A stretch of 7,614 nt of DNA from Ruminococcus sp. UBA5129 (GCA_002414125.1 DHYN01000101.1:8652-16265); one strand, 5' to 3'; numbered from the stretch's first letter, positions 1 to 6,832 are shown. Made by a program: numbers and translations. Notes: a model not told the origin generated them from the letters alone.

Positions 1-294
1 TGCCATTGCAGCAGCCTCCTCCTCAGTCTTACCCTGTGCGTCAACGGGGTCAAGAATAGGCTCGTCGAAATCATCGTTGCGGACGATAAATGCAACTGAC
101 AGCATAACGATCTCATCCGTCTTTTCGCACTTTCCGATACTCACGTCAACCGTAAATCCTCTCGGCATAATAACACAATTGTCAAAGAGATTGCCGTTGA
201 GCTTCTGATTGAGAGCTTCAAGAACGATCTCCTTAATGTCCTTCTGATTTTCCTTTGCTTCCTCTGCCTGATTTTTCTTCTTAAAAAGTCCCAC
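1..294 (-). CDS. Small uncharacterised cytosolic protein, N-terminal 98 residues (runs off the window)
   Basis: Partial gene; its 3' end lies beyond the window edge. I do not recognise it with certainty. It opens with MGLFKKKNQAEEA, a charged start with no signal peptide or membrane segment, so it is probably cytosolic. Residues 14-33 look helical. A more ordered part follows, with VIMPRGFTVDVSIG at about 41-54, a hydrophobic strand MLSVAFIV at 64-71, and FDEPILDP then GKTEEEA near 76-94. This layout vaguely recalls the DUF6348 family of Firmicutes, but that is memory only. The GTG start is chosen because a TGA lies in frame three codons upstream and AAGGAG sits 11 nt before it. The ATG at 304-302 gives only seven codons. 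It lies 35 bp after prmA with no terminator between them, so co-transcription is likely. Confidence 0.8.
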   Translation of the reverse strand, partial: MGLFKKKNQAEEAKENQKDIKEIVLEALNQKLNGNLFDNCVIMPRGFTVDVSIGKCEKTDEIVMLSVAFIVRNDDFDEPILDPVDAQGKTEEEAAAMA

Positions 295-305
295 TGTTAA
301 TCATA

Positions 306-311
306 CTCCTT
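306..311 (-). promoter_or_regulatory. Ribosome binding site for the partial gene at 294-1
   Basis: AAGGAG on the minus strand, 11 nt before the GTG at 294-292. The spacing is slightly long but usable. It decides in favour of the GTG start, because the nearer ATG (304-302) leads to a stop after seven codons. Confidence 0.65.
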
Positions 312-329
312 GTATTAATAATTGATAAA

Positions 330-1298
330 TTATTCTGCGATCAATCTCACTGCTGCCCAGCCGTCCTTGACATTTGTCTCGTCAAGCATAAAGCCTGCAC
401 CGACTATTGCATCGATCACTTCATCCATCCTTTCCTCGATAATTCCGGAAATGATGAGAATGCCTTTGTTTTTTATACAGCTTTTAAAATAGTCCTTCAT
501 TGCGATAAGCACATCTGCAACGATATTGGCTGTGATAAGATCATAGCCTGCTCCGATCTTTCCGCGGAGCTCTTCATCATCTATTACGTTTCCGCAGTAT
601 GCTGTATACCTTTCCTGCGGGATATTATTCTTCTCAGCGTTCTCTGCGGCTGTTTTCACTGAATTTTCTTCGATGTCAACCGCAACCGTACTCTCGGCGC
701 CAAGAAGCATCGCACCTATTGACAGGATACCGCTTCCACACCCCATATCAAGTACCTTGTCACCATTCTTGAGGCTTCCCTCAAGAAGCTCTAGACAAAG
801 TCTCGTTGTATGATGCTGACCTGTTCCGAAGCTTGATGCAGGGTCGATCTCAAGGACGATTCTCTCGTTATCGTTGGAATAATCTTCCCATGACGGCTTT
901 ATAAGCAGCTTCGCACCAACAGCAATCGGTTTGAAATACTGCTTCCAATTATTTGCCCAGTCCTCCTCACGGATATTTGACAGTTCAAGCTCAAGTCTGC
1001 CGTATGAATTCTCGGTATCGGCTGTCTTTAGGTCTGCAAGCATCGCCTTTATCGCGAGCAGCATATCTGCTCCCTGTGAATTCTCGGGAAGATACACGGT
1101 AATGCACGTCTCACATTCTTTCAACCCCATAAGGTCATCGTCAATGTAATCCCACTGACCGTTCTTATTCTCGAGAAATTCATTGAAATCCTCCGCATCC
1201 TTTATCGCGAAGCCTTTGATGCCTATATCCATGAGCTTGGCGCTCAGCAGCTCGATCGCTTCGGTCGATGTATAGATGTTGACTTCAGTCCAGTTCAT
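330..1298 (-). CDS. prmA: Ribosomal protein L11 methyltransferase PrmA
   Basis: Cytosolic S-adenosylmethionine-dependent enzyme that methylates lysine side chains and the N-terminal amino group of ribosomal protein L11. It has 322 residues against about 293 in E. coli; the extra length lies in the N-terminal substrate-recognition domain (about 1-100), as is common in Firmicutes. Family hallmarks seen are EEDWANNWKQYFKPI at 111-125, the SSFGTGQHHTTRLCLELL block at 155-172, SAM-binding motif I VLDMGCGSG at 182-190, acidic residue D208 closing the second strand (VAVDIE), and TANIVADVL at 257-264, matching the usual N-I-L-A motif. The ATG is preceded by AAGGAG at a 6-nt gap. It starts 14 bp after the dockerin peptidase gene, an unusual partner, since prmA more often sits near dnaK/dnaJ or the 16S methyltransferase gene rsmE. 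It is probably a housekeeping passenger in this transcript. Confidence 0.97.
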   Translation of the reverse strand: MNWTEVNIYTSTEAIELLSAKLMDIGIKGFAIKDAEDFNEFLENKNGQWDYIDDDLMGLKECETCITVYLPENSQGADMLLAIKAMLADLKTADTENSYGRLELELSNIREEDWANNWKQYFKPIAVGAKLLIKPSWEDYSNDNERIVLEIDPASSFGTGQHHTTRLCLELLEGSLKNGDKVLDMGCGSGILSIGAMLLGAESTVAVDIEENSVKTAAENAEKNNIPQERYTAYCGNVIDDEELRGKIGAGYDLITANIVADVLIAMKDYFKSCIKNKGILIISGIIEERMDEVIDAIVGAGFMLDETNVKDGWAAVRLIAE

Positions 1299-1304
1299 TC
1301 AGTT

Positions 1305-1310
1305 CTCCTT
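1305..1310 (-). promoter_or_regulatory. Ribosome binding site of prmA
   Basis: AAGGAG (within AAAGGAGA) 6 nt before the ATG at 1298-1296. It lies in the 14-bp gap after the TGA of the dockerin gene, which leaves no room for a separate promoter or terminator. Confidence 0.75.
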
Positions 1311-1312
1311 TC

Positions 1313-1508
1313 TCAATTACATATCGCAGAAAGATAATATATAACATCGTTATTGTCAACGCTGCCGTCATCATTTATATCCGCAGCAGAGATCTCACAC
1401 TCTCTTAAGATCGAAATGCCGTCGGGAAGCTCCGTGAGCGAAAGAAGGTACTCCTCAAGAAGCGCAAGGTCATGACAGTCGATAAGACCGTCTCCGTTGA
1501 TATCGCCC
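1313..1508 (-). other. Type I dockerin module coding region
   Basis: This codes for residues 299-363. Both F-hand loops keep every calcium ligand (D1, N3, D5, D9, D12). Positions 10-11, which set cohesin specificity in well-studied type I dockerins, are Cys-His in the first repeat and Asn-Asn in the second, so the two halves are not equivalent. The module runs to the last residue of the protein, as dockerins usually do. Confidence 0.9.
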
Positions 1509-2404
1509 TTTCTGCGGCTGTCTGCACATCCTGTGAAAGTAAGCTTCCTCATGTCGACCCAGCCCTGTTCAGCTCCGAGCTGAATAAGTCCGATGTCATC
1601 TGTTGTTGAGAGTATCTCAACTATCTGACCGTATTTCACCGATGCGATCTCACTGCCGTTGTTTGGAGCTGAATAGACCGCCACGGATGAAGCACCTGAA
1701 TTACAGTACTCGCCGAGTTTATACTTCGGCAGTGTCGTTGGCGCGGCAGTTGTCGGAGCCGCGGTAGGCGCAGGCGCTGTAACAACAGGCTGTGTATTGC
1801 ACGGGGAATTCTTTCCCGTAAATACTCGCAGTTGTGTAATATTTGCATTGCTGTATGAATCGAAAAGGACAGTATCTTTCTTTGCAGGATCCATCATATA
1901 GACGGTATCGCCGACTATACTGTCGATTAGGACCCAATGACCGCCCGTGGAGCATACAAGGTAGTAGCCCTTATCGGAAAGTGCCTTCATCTCGGCAGCC
2001 TTTCCGCTCTTTGTTGACGAGGTGAACGTATACTTCATCACAAACGACACATCCGGAATTGCCTTTGTGACAGATGCCCAGCTCGCGATCGAGCCGTATC
2101 GGTCAAACGCATTAAGTGAATTGAATGTGTTTACAAGTGTGAGCGGCGAGAAATCATCCACTGACTTTGAACCCGAATGAACCGCAAGCATCGCGATCGA
2201 GGTCACAAGACAGCCGGCACTGCTCATAGTCTCACTTGAGCTTCCGAGTTGTACCGAACCCCATCTCGCATCCATTTGAAGCCATTGTCTGTAGTCCTCG
2301 GCTGCCGAAGTCCTCAGACTTCCGATCGAGGGTATGTACGCGCATACGAACGCAGCAATTATCAGGACAACTGCTGTTATCCTCCTGAAAGCTTTACTGT
2401 GCAT
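1313..2404 (-). CDS. Secreted C39-like cysteine peptidase with SH3-like domain and C-terminal type I dockerin
   Basis: Exported 363-residue protein. The signal peptide covers about 1-35 (basic MHSKAFRR, hydrophobic core 10-25, likely cut after TSAA). A papain-fold C39-like domain (Peptidase_C39_2 type) covers about 36-200, with QMDARWG at 43-49, nucleophile candidate C65 in SAGCLVTSIAML, H156 in GGHWVLI and D172 in MMDP. A Thr/Pro/Ala linker follows at 206-226, a bacterial SH3-like domain at about 236-290, and a type I dockerin at 299-363 with calcium loops DINGDGLIDCHD (301-312) and DINDDGSVDNND (342-353). The dockerin should bind a cohesin on a scaffoldin or at the cell surface. The frame stays open up to 2485, but the signal peptide and a perfect RBS fix the start at 2404, 1 bp after the transglutaminase stop. 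The substrate is unknown: protein or peptidoglycan peptide cleavage are both possible. There are eight cysteines after the signal peptide, high for a secreted protein. Confidence 0.9.
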   Translation of the reverse strand: MHSKAFRRITAVVLIIAAFVCAYIPSIGSLRTSAAEDYRQWLQMDARWGSVQLGSSSETMSSAGCLVTSIAMLAVHSGSKSVDDFSPLTLVNTFNSLNAFDRYGSIASWASVTKAIPDVSFVMKYTFTSSTKSGKAAEMKALSDKGYYLVCSTGGHWVLIDSIVGDTVYMMDPAKKDTVLFDSYSNANITQLRVFTGKNSPCNTQPVVTAPAPTAAPTTAAPTTLPKYKLGEYCNSGASSVAVYSAPNNGSEIASVKYGQIVEILSTTDDIGLIQLGAEQGWVDMRKLTFTGCADSRRKGDINGDGLIDCHDLALLEEYLLSLTELPDGISILRECEISAADINDDGSVDNNDVIYYLSAICN

Positions 2405-2405
2405 T

Positions 2406-4637
2406 TTAAACTCCTCCTTTAGCAGTAGGATCAAGTTGTTTTTCCCTTTTACCCTTTGATCTTTTTCTTCCATGCAGCTTTTCATAAATGCCTAAATATG
2501 TGTTTATTGCGGCTTCACCCTGCTCGGGAGCTGCCTTATTCTGTCCATAAACTATACTGTCAAAATTGAAAGCTTCCTCCGAGATGTCTGTTCCAATGGT
2601 CATCATAAGCAGTTCGGACGCTTCATTGGATGTCAGTGTACCGTCGATACGGCAAAGCTTTCTTATTCTGAGCACCGAGAGAACCACTTTATCCTCGGGA
2701 GACTTGTTTTTAACTCTTAACAGGAACATCTTATGCGATACGACAGGACTAAGCTTGATCGCGATAAGTATGATAAATGTGAGAATAAGAATGAAAACGC
2801 CTGCCTGAGTGAGACTCCTCATCGAGTTATTCTTGTTAGCAGCAAAGTCGCCGTCAGACGGAACAGTAGGCTCAAAGCTCATCCAGCCGACCCCTCTTAT
2901 GTAAAGCTCCGGAAATGCGTGTGAATCCTTTCCACGGATATAAAACATCTCGTCATCCGGATCATAATCATGCATATTGTAGCCTATGTCTAATCTTGCC
3001 GGTATGCCCGCCGCTCTCGCAAGAAGCACCATTGACGTTGCAAATTCATAGCAGACCCCGCGCTTATCCTTAAAGAGAAAGTCTACTGCATTCGCATTTT
3101 TTTCTTTTTGGAAGTCGAGATCATACACAAAATCTTCATCAAGGAAATAATTTACCATTGCGACAGCCTTTTCATAATCAGAATTGAGTCCTGCAACGAT
3201 ATCATCCGAAAGCGCTTTAATACTGTCACTGCTGCCATAATCAAGCAGTTCATCAATATATCGATAGCTGTATAAGCTGTCACTGATGACTTTTGAATCG
3301 GAATACTCACTGCATTCACGCAGCAGATCCTCGTAATCGTCAATACAGAGCATATCGGAAAGCTCCTTGTTCCTCGGATAAGAGAAGAACGAGTCTCTGC
3401 TGTAGCGGTACTTTACAACATCATTTCCGTAAAAGAACGAATCATCGGCATAAAGCAGATTTGACCTGATCTTCGCAAGCTCTGCATCCGTTTTTACCTC
3501 TGTGATCTCGCAAACACCGTCCGGGATAGGCATGAATTGCCCTCTTCCTGATGCAAGACGTACAGAAAGCTCTGCTGTATCGGGGAATGTTATATCATTG
3601 GAAGAAAACGGCTCTATTCCGTACCTCTTGGCGATCTCGGGTCTACGCTCGACAACATTTCCGATCTCCTCAAGGAGCTTGCCGGTCTCGAAGAATCTGA
3701 GTTCGTAATAAGCGCCCCTATGATCGTACTTCGTGTCGTGGTCTATGACCTTCCATGTATCTGTACTGTAGTCATATGAAGAAAAGGTAGTTGTCTTGAG
3801 ACGAAGAGGCTCATCTGCTTTTGCATAATATATAATATTGTTATCCCTGTTGGAACTGAATATATCAGGCTCGGTAGTATCACGGAAAACGTTGAGAGCT
3901 GCCACAAGTTTGTCGGTAAGTGCATCAGCATCAATAAGCATATCAAGATAGTCGCGGTTAGCCTCGATGGCAGGCTTCGGTATTATCGCCGCGACAGCCG
4001 CAAAAACCGCAGAGTATACAGCTATCGAGCTCCAGACCGTCTTTTTACCCACGATCTTTACTCCGTCCCTTTCGGTAAGCTGACGATACATTATCATCAT
4101 TACGATATATCCGACTGCCAAAAGCAGAATGAAAGCTGTCGGCATTTTCTCGTACTCCTTACCGTATATTGCAAACGGTATAATGAATATGAGAAAATTC
4201 ATGAATATCCTGTATCGCACCTTATTGAAGTAATAGATGACCGATGCCATAAAGAACGTGAAAAGTATGAATATCGCAAAAGTATAATACGCATTGAAAT
4301 CCACCGAATCCTGCGGTGTAATGAACCATAGCAGGAACGTGATCGGGTAGTCCTCATGTCCCGTATTGATCGCAGCTCTTGATGCGATCAGAAACAGGAA
4401 TCCGACTGACAAATATAGGAATGCGCCGATAATATGATGTTTATTAATGAAATCAAATACCGTAAACACAACAAGTCCGAGTGCTGCTGCGAGCAAGCCA
4501 TACAAGATGTAGTGATCCTCGGTATAGTGATACATTATAGACGTGAGTGTCAGCACCGTGTAAATAAGCACAGGATCGCATAATCTTCTGATTACACGGC
4601 TGAGAAATGTGTCTTTGGTGATTATATTTTTGAACAT
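2406..4637 (-). CDS. Membrane-anchored transglutaminase-like protein of a MoxR/DUF58 module
   Basis: 743 residues from this ATG. About seven N-terminal membrane segments lie between residues 22 and 220. A large extracytoplasmic region of about 390 residues follows, then one more membrane helix (about 611-630) and a basic cytosolic tail that recalls the DUF4129 tails of related proteins. The transglutaminase core occupies about 475-595: nucleophile C529 in RGVCYEFATSMVLLARAAGI, H573 in DSHAFPELYI, and an acidic residue E589 in GWMSFEPT where many relatives have Asp. The architecture matches the TgpA-like, DUF3488/transglutaminase proteins encoded with moxR and DUF58 genes. The substrate is unknown; these proteins are thought to act on envelope proteins or peptides. 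The start is uncertain: a TTG at 4643 overlaps the DUF58 stop and adds two residues. No clear Shine-Dalgarno is present, so reinitiation after the upstream stop is likely. Confidence 0.93.
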   Translation of the reverse strand: MFKNIITKDTFLSRVIRRLCDPVLIYTVLTLTSIMYHYTEDHYILYGLLAAALGLVVFTVFDFINKHHIIGAFLYLSVGFLFLIASRAAINTGHEDYPITFLLWFITPQDSVDFNAYYTFAIFILFTFFMASVIYYFNKVRYRIFMNFLIFIIPFAIYGKEYEKMPTAFILLLAVGYIVMMIMYRQLTERDGVKIVGKKTVWSSIAVYSAVFAAVAAIIPKPAIEANRDYLDMLIDADALTDKLVAALNVFRDTTEPDIFSSNRDNNIIYYAKADEPLRLKTTTFSSYDYSTDTWKVIDHDTKYDHRGAYYELRFFETGKLLEEIGNVVERRPEIAKRYGIEPFSSNDITFPDTAELSVRLASGRGQFMPIPDGVCEITEVKTDAELAKIRSNLLYADDSFFYGNDVVKYRYSRDSFFSYPRNKELSDMLCIDDYEDLLRECSEYSDSKVISDSLYSYRYIDELLDYGSSDSIKALSDDIVAGLNSDYEKAVAMVNYFLDEDFVYDLDFQKEKNANAVDFLFKDKRGVCYEFATSMVLLARAAGIPARLDIGYNMHDYDPDDEMFYIRGKDSHAFPELYIRGVGWMSFEPTVPSDGDFAANKNNSMRSLTQAGVFILILTFIILIAIKLSPVVSHKMFLLRVKNKSPEDKVVLSVLRIRKLCRIDGTLTSNEASELLMMTIGTDISEEAFNFDSIVYGQNKAAPEQGEAAINTYLGIYEKLHGRKRSKGKREKQLDPTAKGGV
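2411..2420 (-). promoter_or_regulatory. Strong ribosome binding site that fixes the dockerin gene start
   Basis: AAAGGAGGAG lies 6 nt before the ATG at 2404-2402. It sits inside the last codons of the transglutaminase gene. This is the best Shine-Dalgarno match in the operon, and it implies independent, strong translation of the secreted protein even though its start follows the upstream TAA by 1 bp. Confidence 0.8.
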
Positions 4638-4639
4638 GA

Positions 4640-5800
4640 TCAAATAGGTTTGAAATTGTTGTCGTCATCAAGATACCAAACAGGTACCTGAAGCTTGTGT
4701 GCAGTCCTTACATCGGGTACAATAACGCAGGTACTGTCAATATTCGGGACTGTTTTCAGCAGATCTCCGAAGCTTTCGGAGGTATCTGTTGTTGCGATTA
4801 TGCTTGCACATGAGGCTTCTACAAGTGTACTTGCTGAAATACGCTTGTCCTTTTCGACTTTATAAGCAAGCACCTTCAAAAGAAGCATCGCAGGGTACTC
4901 CGGATTGTCCACACACTCCGCAGCAGGAGAGCCGTCCGGAGAATTGTAAATGAGTGTGCAGGCGATTCCCTGCTTTATAAGCAATGTCAGGAATCCAAAA
5001 ACCGACTGGAGGATCTTCTCCTCGCTTCTAAGAGCGTGAAGCTCCTCATCCGCGCTGTTTCTGAACAGATCAAGTATGATACACGGCTGAACGGCTGATG
5101 ATGCTTCGTCAAGCCGCACCATGAGCTTTCCGGTTTTTGAGGAGAGCTTCCAGTTTATACGCTTTAGTGAGTCGCCCTCGACATATTCTCTATGCTCGTA
5201 GCCAAGAGTTGTATTTGCGGAAAAAAGCATTGCTGTATCATTATCTTCATCGTCCTCAGTCGTAAGCACAAGATCAGCGACTGTGCGAAAAAGCGCCGAT
5301 GACGAATTAATATCGGGAATCAGCGGTATTATTCCGACGTTTTTCGGTTTAGGAAGTTCGCACTGACATTTCAGCTTCATGAATCCAAGGAATCCGCATG
5401 AGCGTACCGAACCGATCGAGACCTCTGCCGAACCGCCTATCGCAGCATTCAGAGTGAAAGTATACTCTTTCCTCCTGTTTGTATACATCGAAAGACGATG
5501 TGTCATAGGCTGGGTGTCAAAGCCTGCGGAAAACTCAGGTATGATGTCGATAAATGCTACGGGAAGGTTACTGCTCTTTTCAACGGTCACTCGTACCTCA
5601 AGTGTACTCCCCTTTTTAACGTAGCCGTCACAATCAAATGTGACCTTTACATTTTTCCTGCCGTTAAGCACAAAAAGAAGCGATGTAAGCGGCGCAAGTA
5701 CGAGGAAAGCAATGAGTATGACTCCCATTTCGCCGTCCACATAAAAAGTAAAGATAAATATTAGAAACGCTACCGCAAGAAGTGAGATAAAGCTTTTCAT
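4640..5800 (-). CDS. DUF58 domain protein, membrane-anchored
   Basis: 386 residues. Two N-terminal membrane helices (about 3-20 and 25-45) form a hairpin. Next comes a beta-rich region with immunoglobulin-like character (about 52-150), then the DUF58 core. The signature REYVEGDSLKRINWKLSSKTGKLMVR is visible at 204-229; it contains the near-invariant Y..GD..R.I.WK.S pattern. The last 150 residues resemble the von Willebrand A-like fold seen in DUF58 proteins (IILDLFRN at about 241-248), but no complete metal site is evident. MoxR ATPases are thought to work as chaperones on VWA/DUF58 partners, and this gene follows moxR by 1 bp. The frame stays open to 5863, but those residues would lie inside moxR and precede no hydrophobic start, so M at 5800 (MKSFISLLAVAFLIF) is chosen. 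A weak GGGA lies 7 nt upstream. Confidence 0.93.
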   Translation of the reverse strand: MKSFISLLAVAFLIFIFTFYVDGEMGVILIAFLVLAPLTSLLFVLNGRKNVKVTFDCDGYVKKGSTLEVRVTVEKSSNLPVAFIDIIPEFSAGFDTQPMTHRLSMYTNRRKEYTFTLNAAIGGSAEVSIGSVRSCGFLGFMKLKCQCELPKPKNVGIIPLIPDINSSSALFRTVADLVLTTEDDEDNDTAMLFSANTTLGYEHREYVEGDSLKRINWKLSSKTGKLMVRLDEASSAVQPCIILDLFRNSADEELHALRSEEKILQSVFGFLTLLIKQGIACTLIYNSPDGSPAAECVDNPEYPAMLLLKVLAYKVEKDKRISASTLVEASCASIIATTDTSESFGDLLKTVPNIDSTCVIVPDVRTAHKLQVPVWYLDDDNNFKPI

Positions 5801-5801
5801 A

Positions 5802-6740
5802 TTATATTCCCATTGCCGGCACATTGCACGTAGCGAGGAGATGACTGATATATTCCTCAGCATTGCCGAATGTAGATTTACCTTGCGGCGAAAGGATTAT
5901 TCTGTGAGCGAGCACCGAGACTGCGCAGTTCTTGACGTCATCGGGAGTTACATAATCACGGTCGTAGATATAAGCAGTCGCCTTTGCAGCCTTATAGAGA
6001 GCTATGCTTCCTCTCGGGCTGATGCCGAGTACGGTATTTCTATCGCCTCTTGTTGCGGCAACGATCTCTACCACATACTTCTTCACCTGATCCGTAACTC
6101 TGATCTTCTTTACGTCCTGCTGCATAGCGAGAACATCCTCCACTGAGATCACGGGAGCTTCTATATTGAGTACGGGATTATGATGCTCTGTACGTTCAAG
6201 AATCATGATCTCCTCGTCAGCCGACGGATAGCCCATTGAGAGCTTCATGAAAAATCTGTCCATCTGAGCCTCGGGAAGATGATATGTACCGTATGTTTCA
6301 ACGGGATTCTGTGTTGCCATGACAAGGAATGGCTGCGGAAGCTTATGCGTTTTGCCGTCAAGACTAACCTGCCGTTCTTCCATCGCTTCAAGAAGCGCCG
6401 ACTGCACCTTTGGTGAAGCTCGGTTGATCTCGTCAGCAAGAAGAAAGTTACACATTACCGCGCCCTCACGGTATATGAAGTCTCCTGTCTTATTGTCGAC
6501 CATCGAAAAGCCTGCAATGTCGGACGGCATTACATCAGGAGTAAGCTGGATCCTGTTGAAGCTTCCGCCGATTGACTTAGAAAGCGATGTGATAAGCTGA
6601 GTCTTTCCCACACCCGGAACGTCCTCAAGAAGAACATGTCCTTCGCAGAGAAGAGCGGTTATAAGCTTTATTACTGTCGCATCCTTACCGACAATTACTT
6701 TTTCGATAGAGTCGGCAAGACATCGCACACTGTTGTTCAT
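5802..6740 (-). CDS. MoxR-family AAA+ ATPase
   Basis: Cytosolic AAA+ ATPase of 312 residues, normal for the family. Seen in order: the N-terminal helix and IVGKD (16-20), Walker A VPGVGKT (41-47), the TPDVMPSDIAGF segment (67-78) typical of MoxR, Walker B LLADEINRASP (100-110), sensor 1 MATQNPVE (141-148), the arginine-finger region QMDRFFMKL (159-167), and sensor 2 GISPRGSIAL (239-248). All key ATP-site residues (K46, D103, E104, N145, R162, R243) are present, so it should be active. MoxR proteins act as chaperone-like remodelling ATPases on DUF58/VWA partners; the DUF58 gene follows 1 bp downstream. The ATG has GAGGT 7 nt upstream and lies about 36 nt after the predicted transcription start. 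It is the first gene of the operon. Confidence 0.96.
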   Translation of the reverse strand: MNNSVRCLADSIEKVIVGKDATVIKLITALLCEGHVLLEDVPGVGKTQLITSLSKSIGGSFNRIQLTPDVMPSDIAGFSMVDNKTGDFIYREGAVMCNFLLADEINRASPKVQSALLEAMEERQVSLDGKTHKLPQPFLVMATQNPVETYGTYHLPEAQMDRFFMKLSMGYPSADEEIMILERTEHHNPVLNIEAPVISVEDVLAMQQDVKKIRVTDQVKKYVVEIVAATRGDRNTVLGISPRGSIALYKAAKATAYIYDRDYVTPDDVKNCAVSVLAHRIILSPQGKSTFGNAEEYISHLLATCNVPAMGI

Positions 6741-6747
6741 AAAATTT

Positions 6748-6752
6748 ACCTC
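6748..6752 (-). promoter_or_regulatory. Ribosome binding site of the MoxR gene
   Basis: GAGGT 7 nt before the ATG at 6740-6738, in an otherwise A/T-rich leader. It supports this start. Confidence 0.6.
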
Positions 6753-6782
6753 AAAACTTAGATTTATGGTTTACCAATATTA

Positions 6783-6811
6783 ATTATAACACATTTCACA
6801 CTTAACCGCAA
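6783..6811 (-). promoter_or_regulatory. Sigma-A-type promoter of the MoxR operon
   Basis: On the minus strand, a -35 box TTGCGG (6811-6806) is followed after exactly 17 bp by a consensus -10 box TATAAT (6788-6783). TG lies one base before the -10 (extended -10). Transcription should start near 6776, giving a leader of about 36 nt. This is the only intergenic space large enough for a promoter upstream of the tightly packed genes down to prmA. The match is by eye; the start point is inferred. Confidence 0.75.
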
Positions 6812-6832
6812 TAGTTTTATATATAAATATTA

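Noticed and set aside
302..304. ATG as start of the last, partial gene
   Set aside because: It is in another frame and reaches a stop after seven codons; the GTG at 294 opens the long frame.
931..1149. Plus-strand open frame opposite prmA
   Set aside because: Serine-rich antisense translation with no RBS; prmA on the other strand is certain.
1725..1790. Repetitive Thr/Pro/Ala coding stretch as a possible DNA repeat
   Set aside because: It codes for the interdomain linker and is too irregular at DNA level to be a separate repeat element.
2339..2350. Possible lipoprotein signal (cysteine 21 in AAFVCAY) in the dockerin protein
   Set aside because: The residues before the cysteine do not fit the usual lipobox, and a normal signal-peptidase site (TSAA) follows with a typical spacing.
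2405..2485. N-terminal extension of the dockerin peptidase (27 extra residues starting MKSCMEEKDQ)
   Set aside because: It lies inside the transglutaminase gene, would put a charged stretch ahead of a clear signal peptide, and a strong RBS precedes the internal ATG at 2404.
5379..5764. Plus-strand open frames inside the DUF58 gene (5379-5624 and 5498-5764)
   Set aside because: They lie opposite a well-supported gene, have no convincing RBS or family motif, and read as antisense shadows.
5801..5863. N-terminal extension of the DUF58 protein (21 extra residues starting MLRNISVISS)
   Set aside because: It overlaps the moxR 3' end. The conserved hydrophobic start begins at the ATG at 5800, directly after the moxR stop.
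5841..6600. Plus-strand open frames at 5841-6146 and 6319-6600, opposite moxR
   Set aside because: Low-complexity antisense translations of a conserved ATPase gene; no independent evidence for coding.
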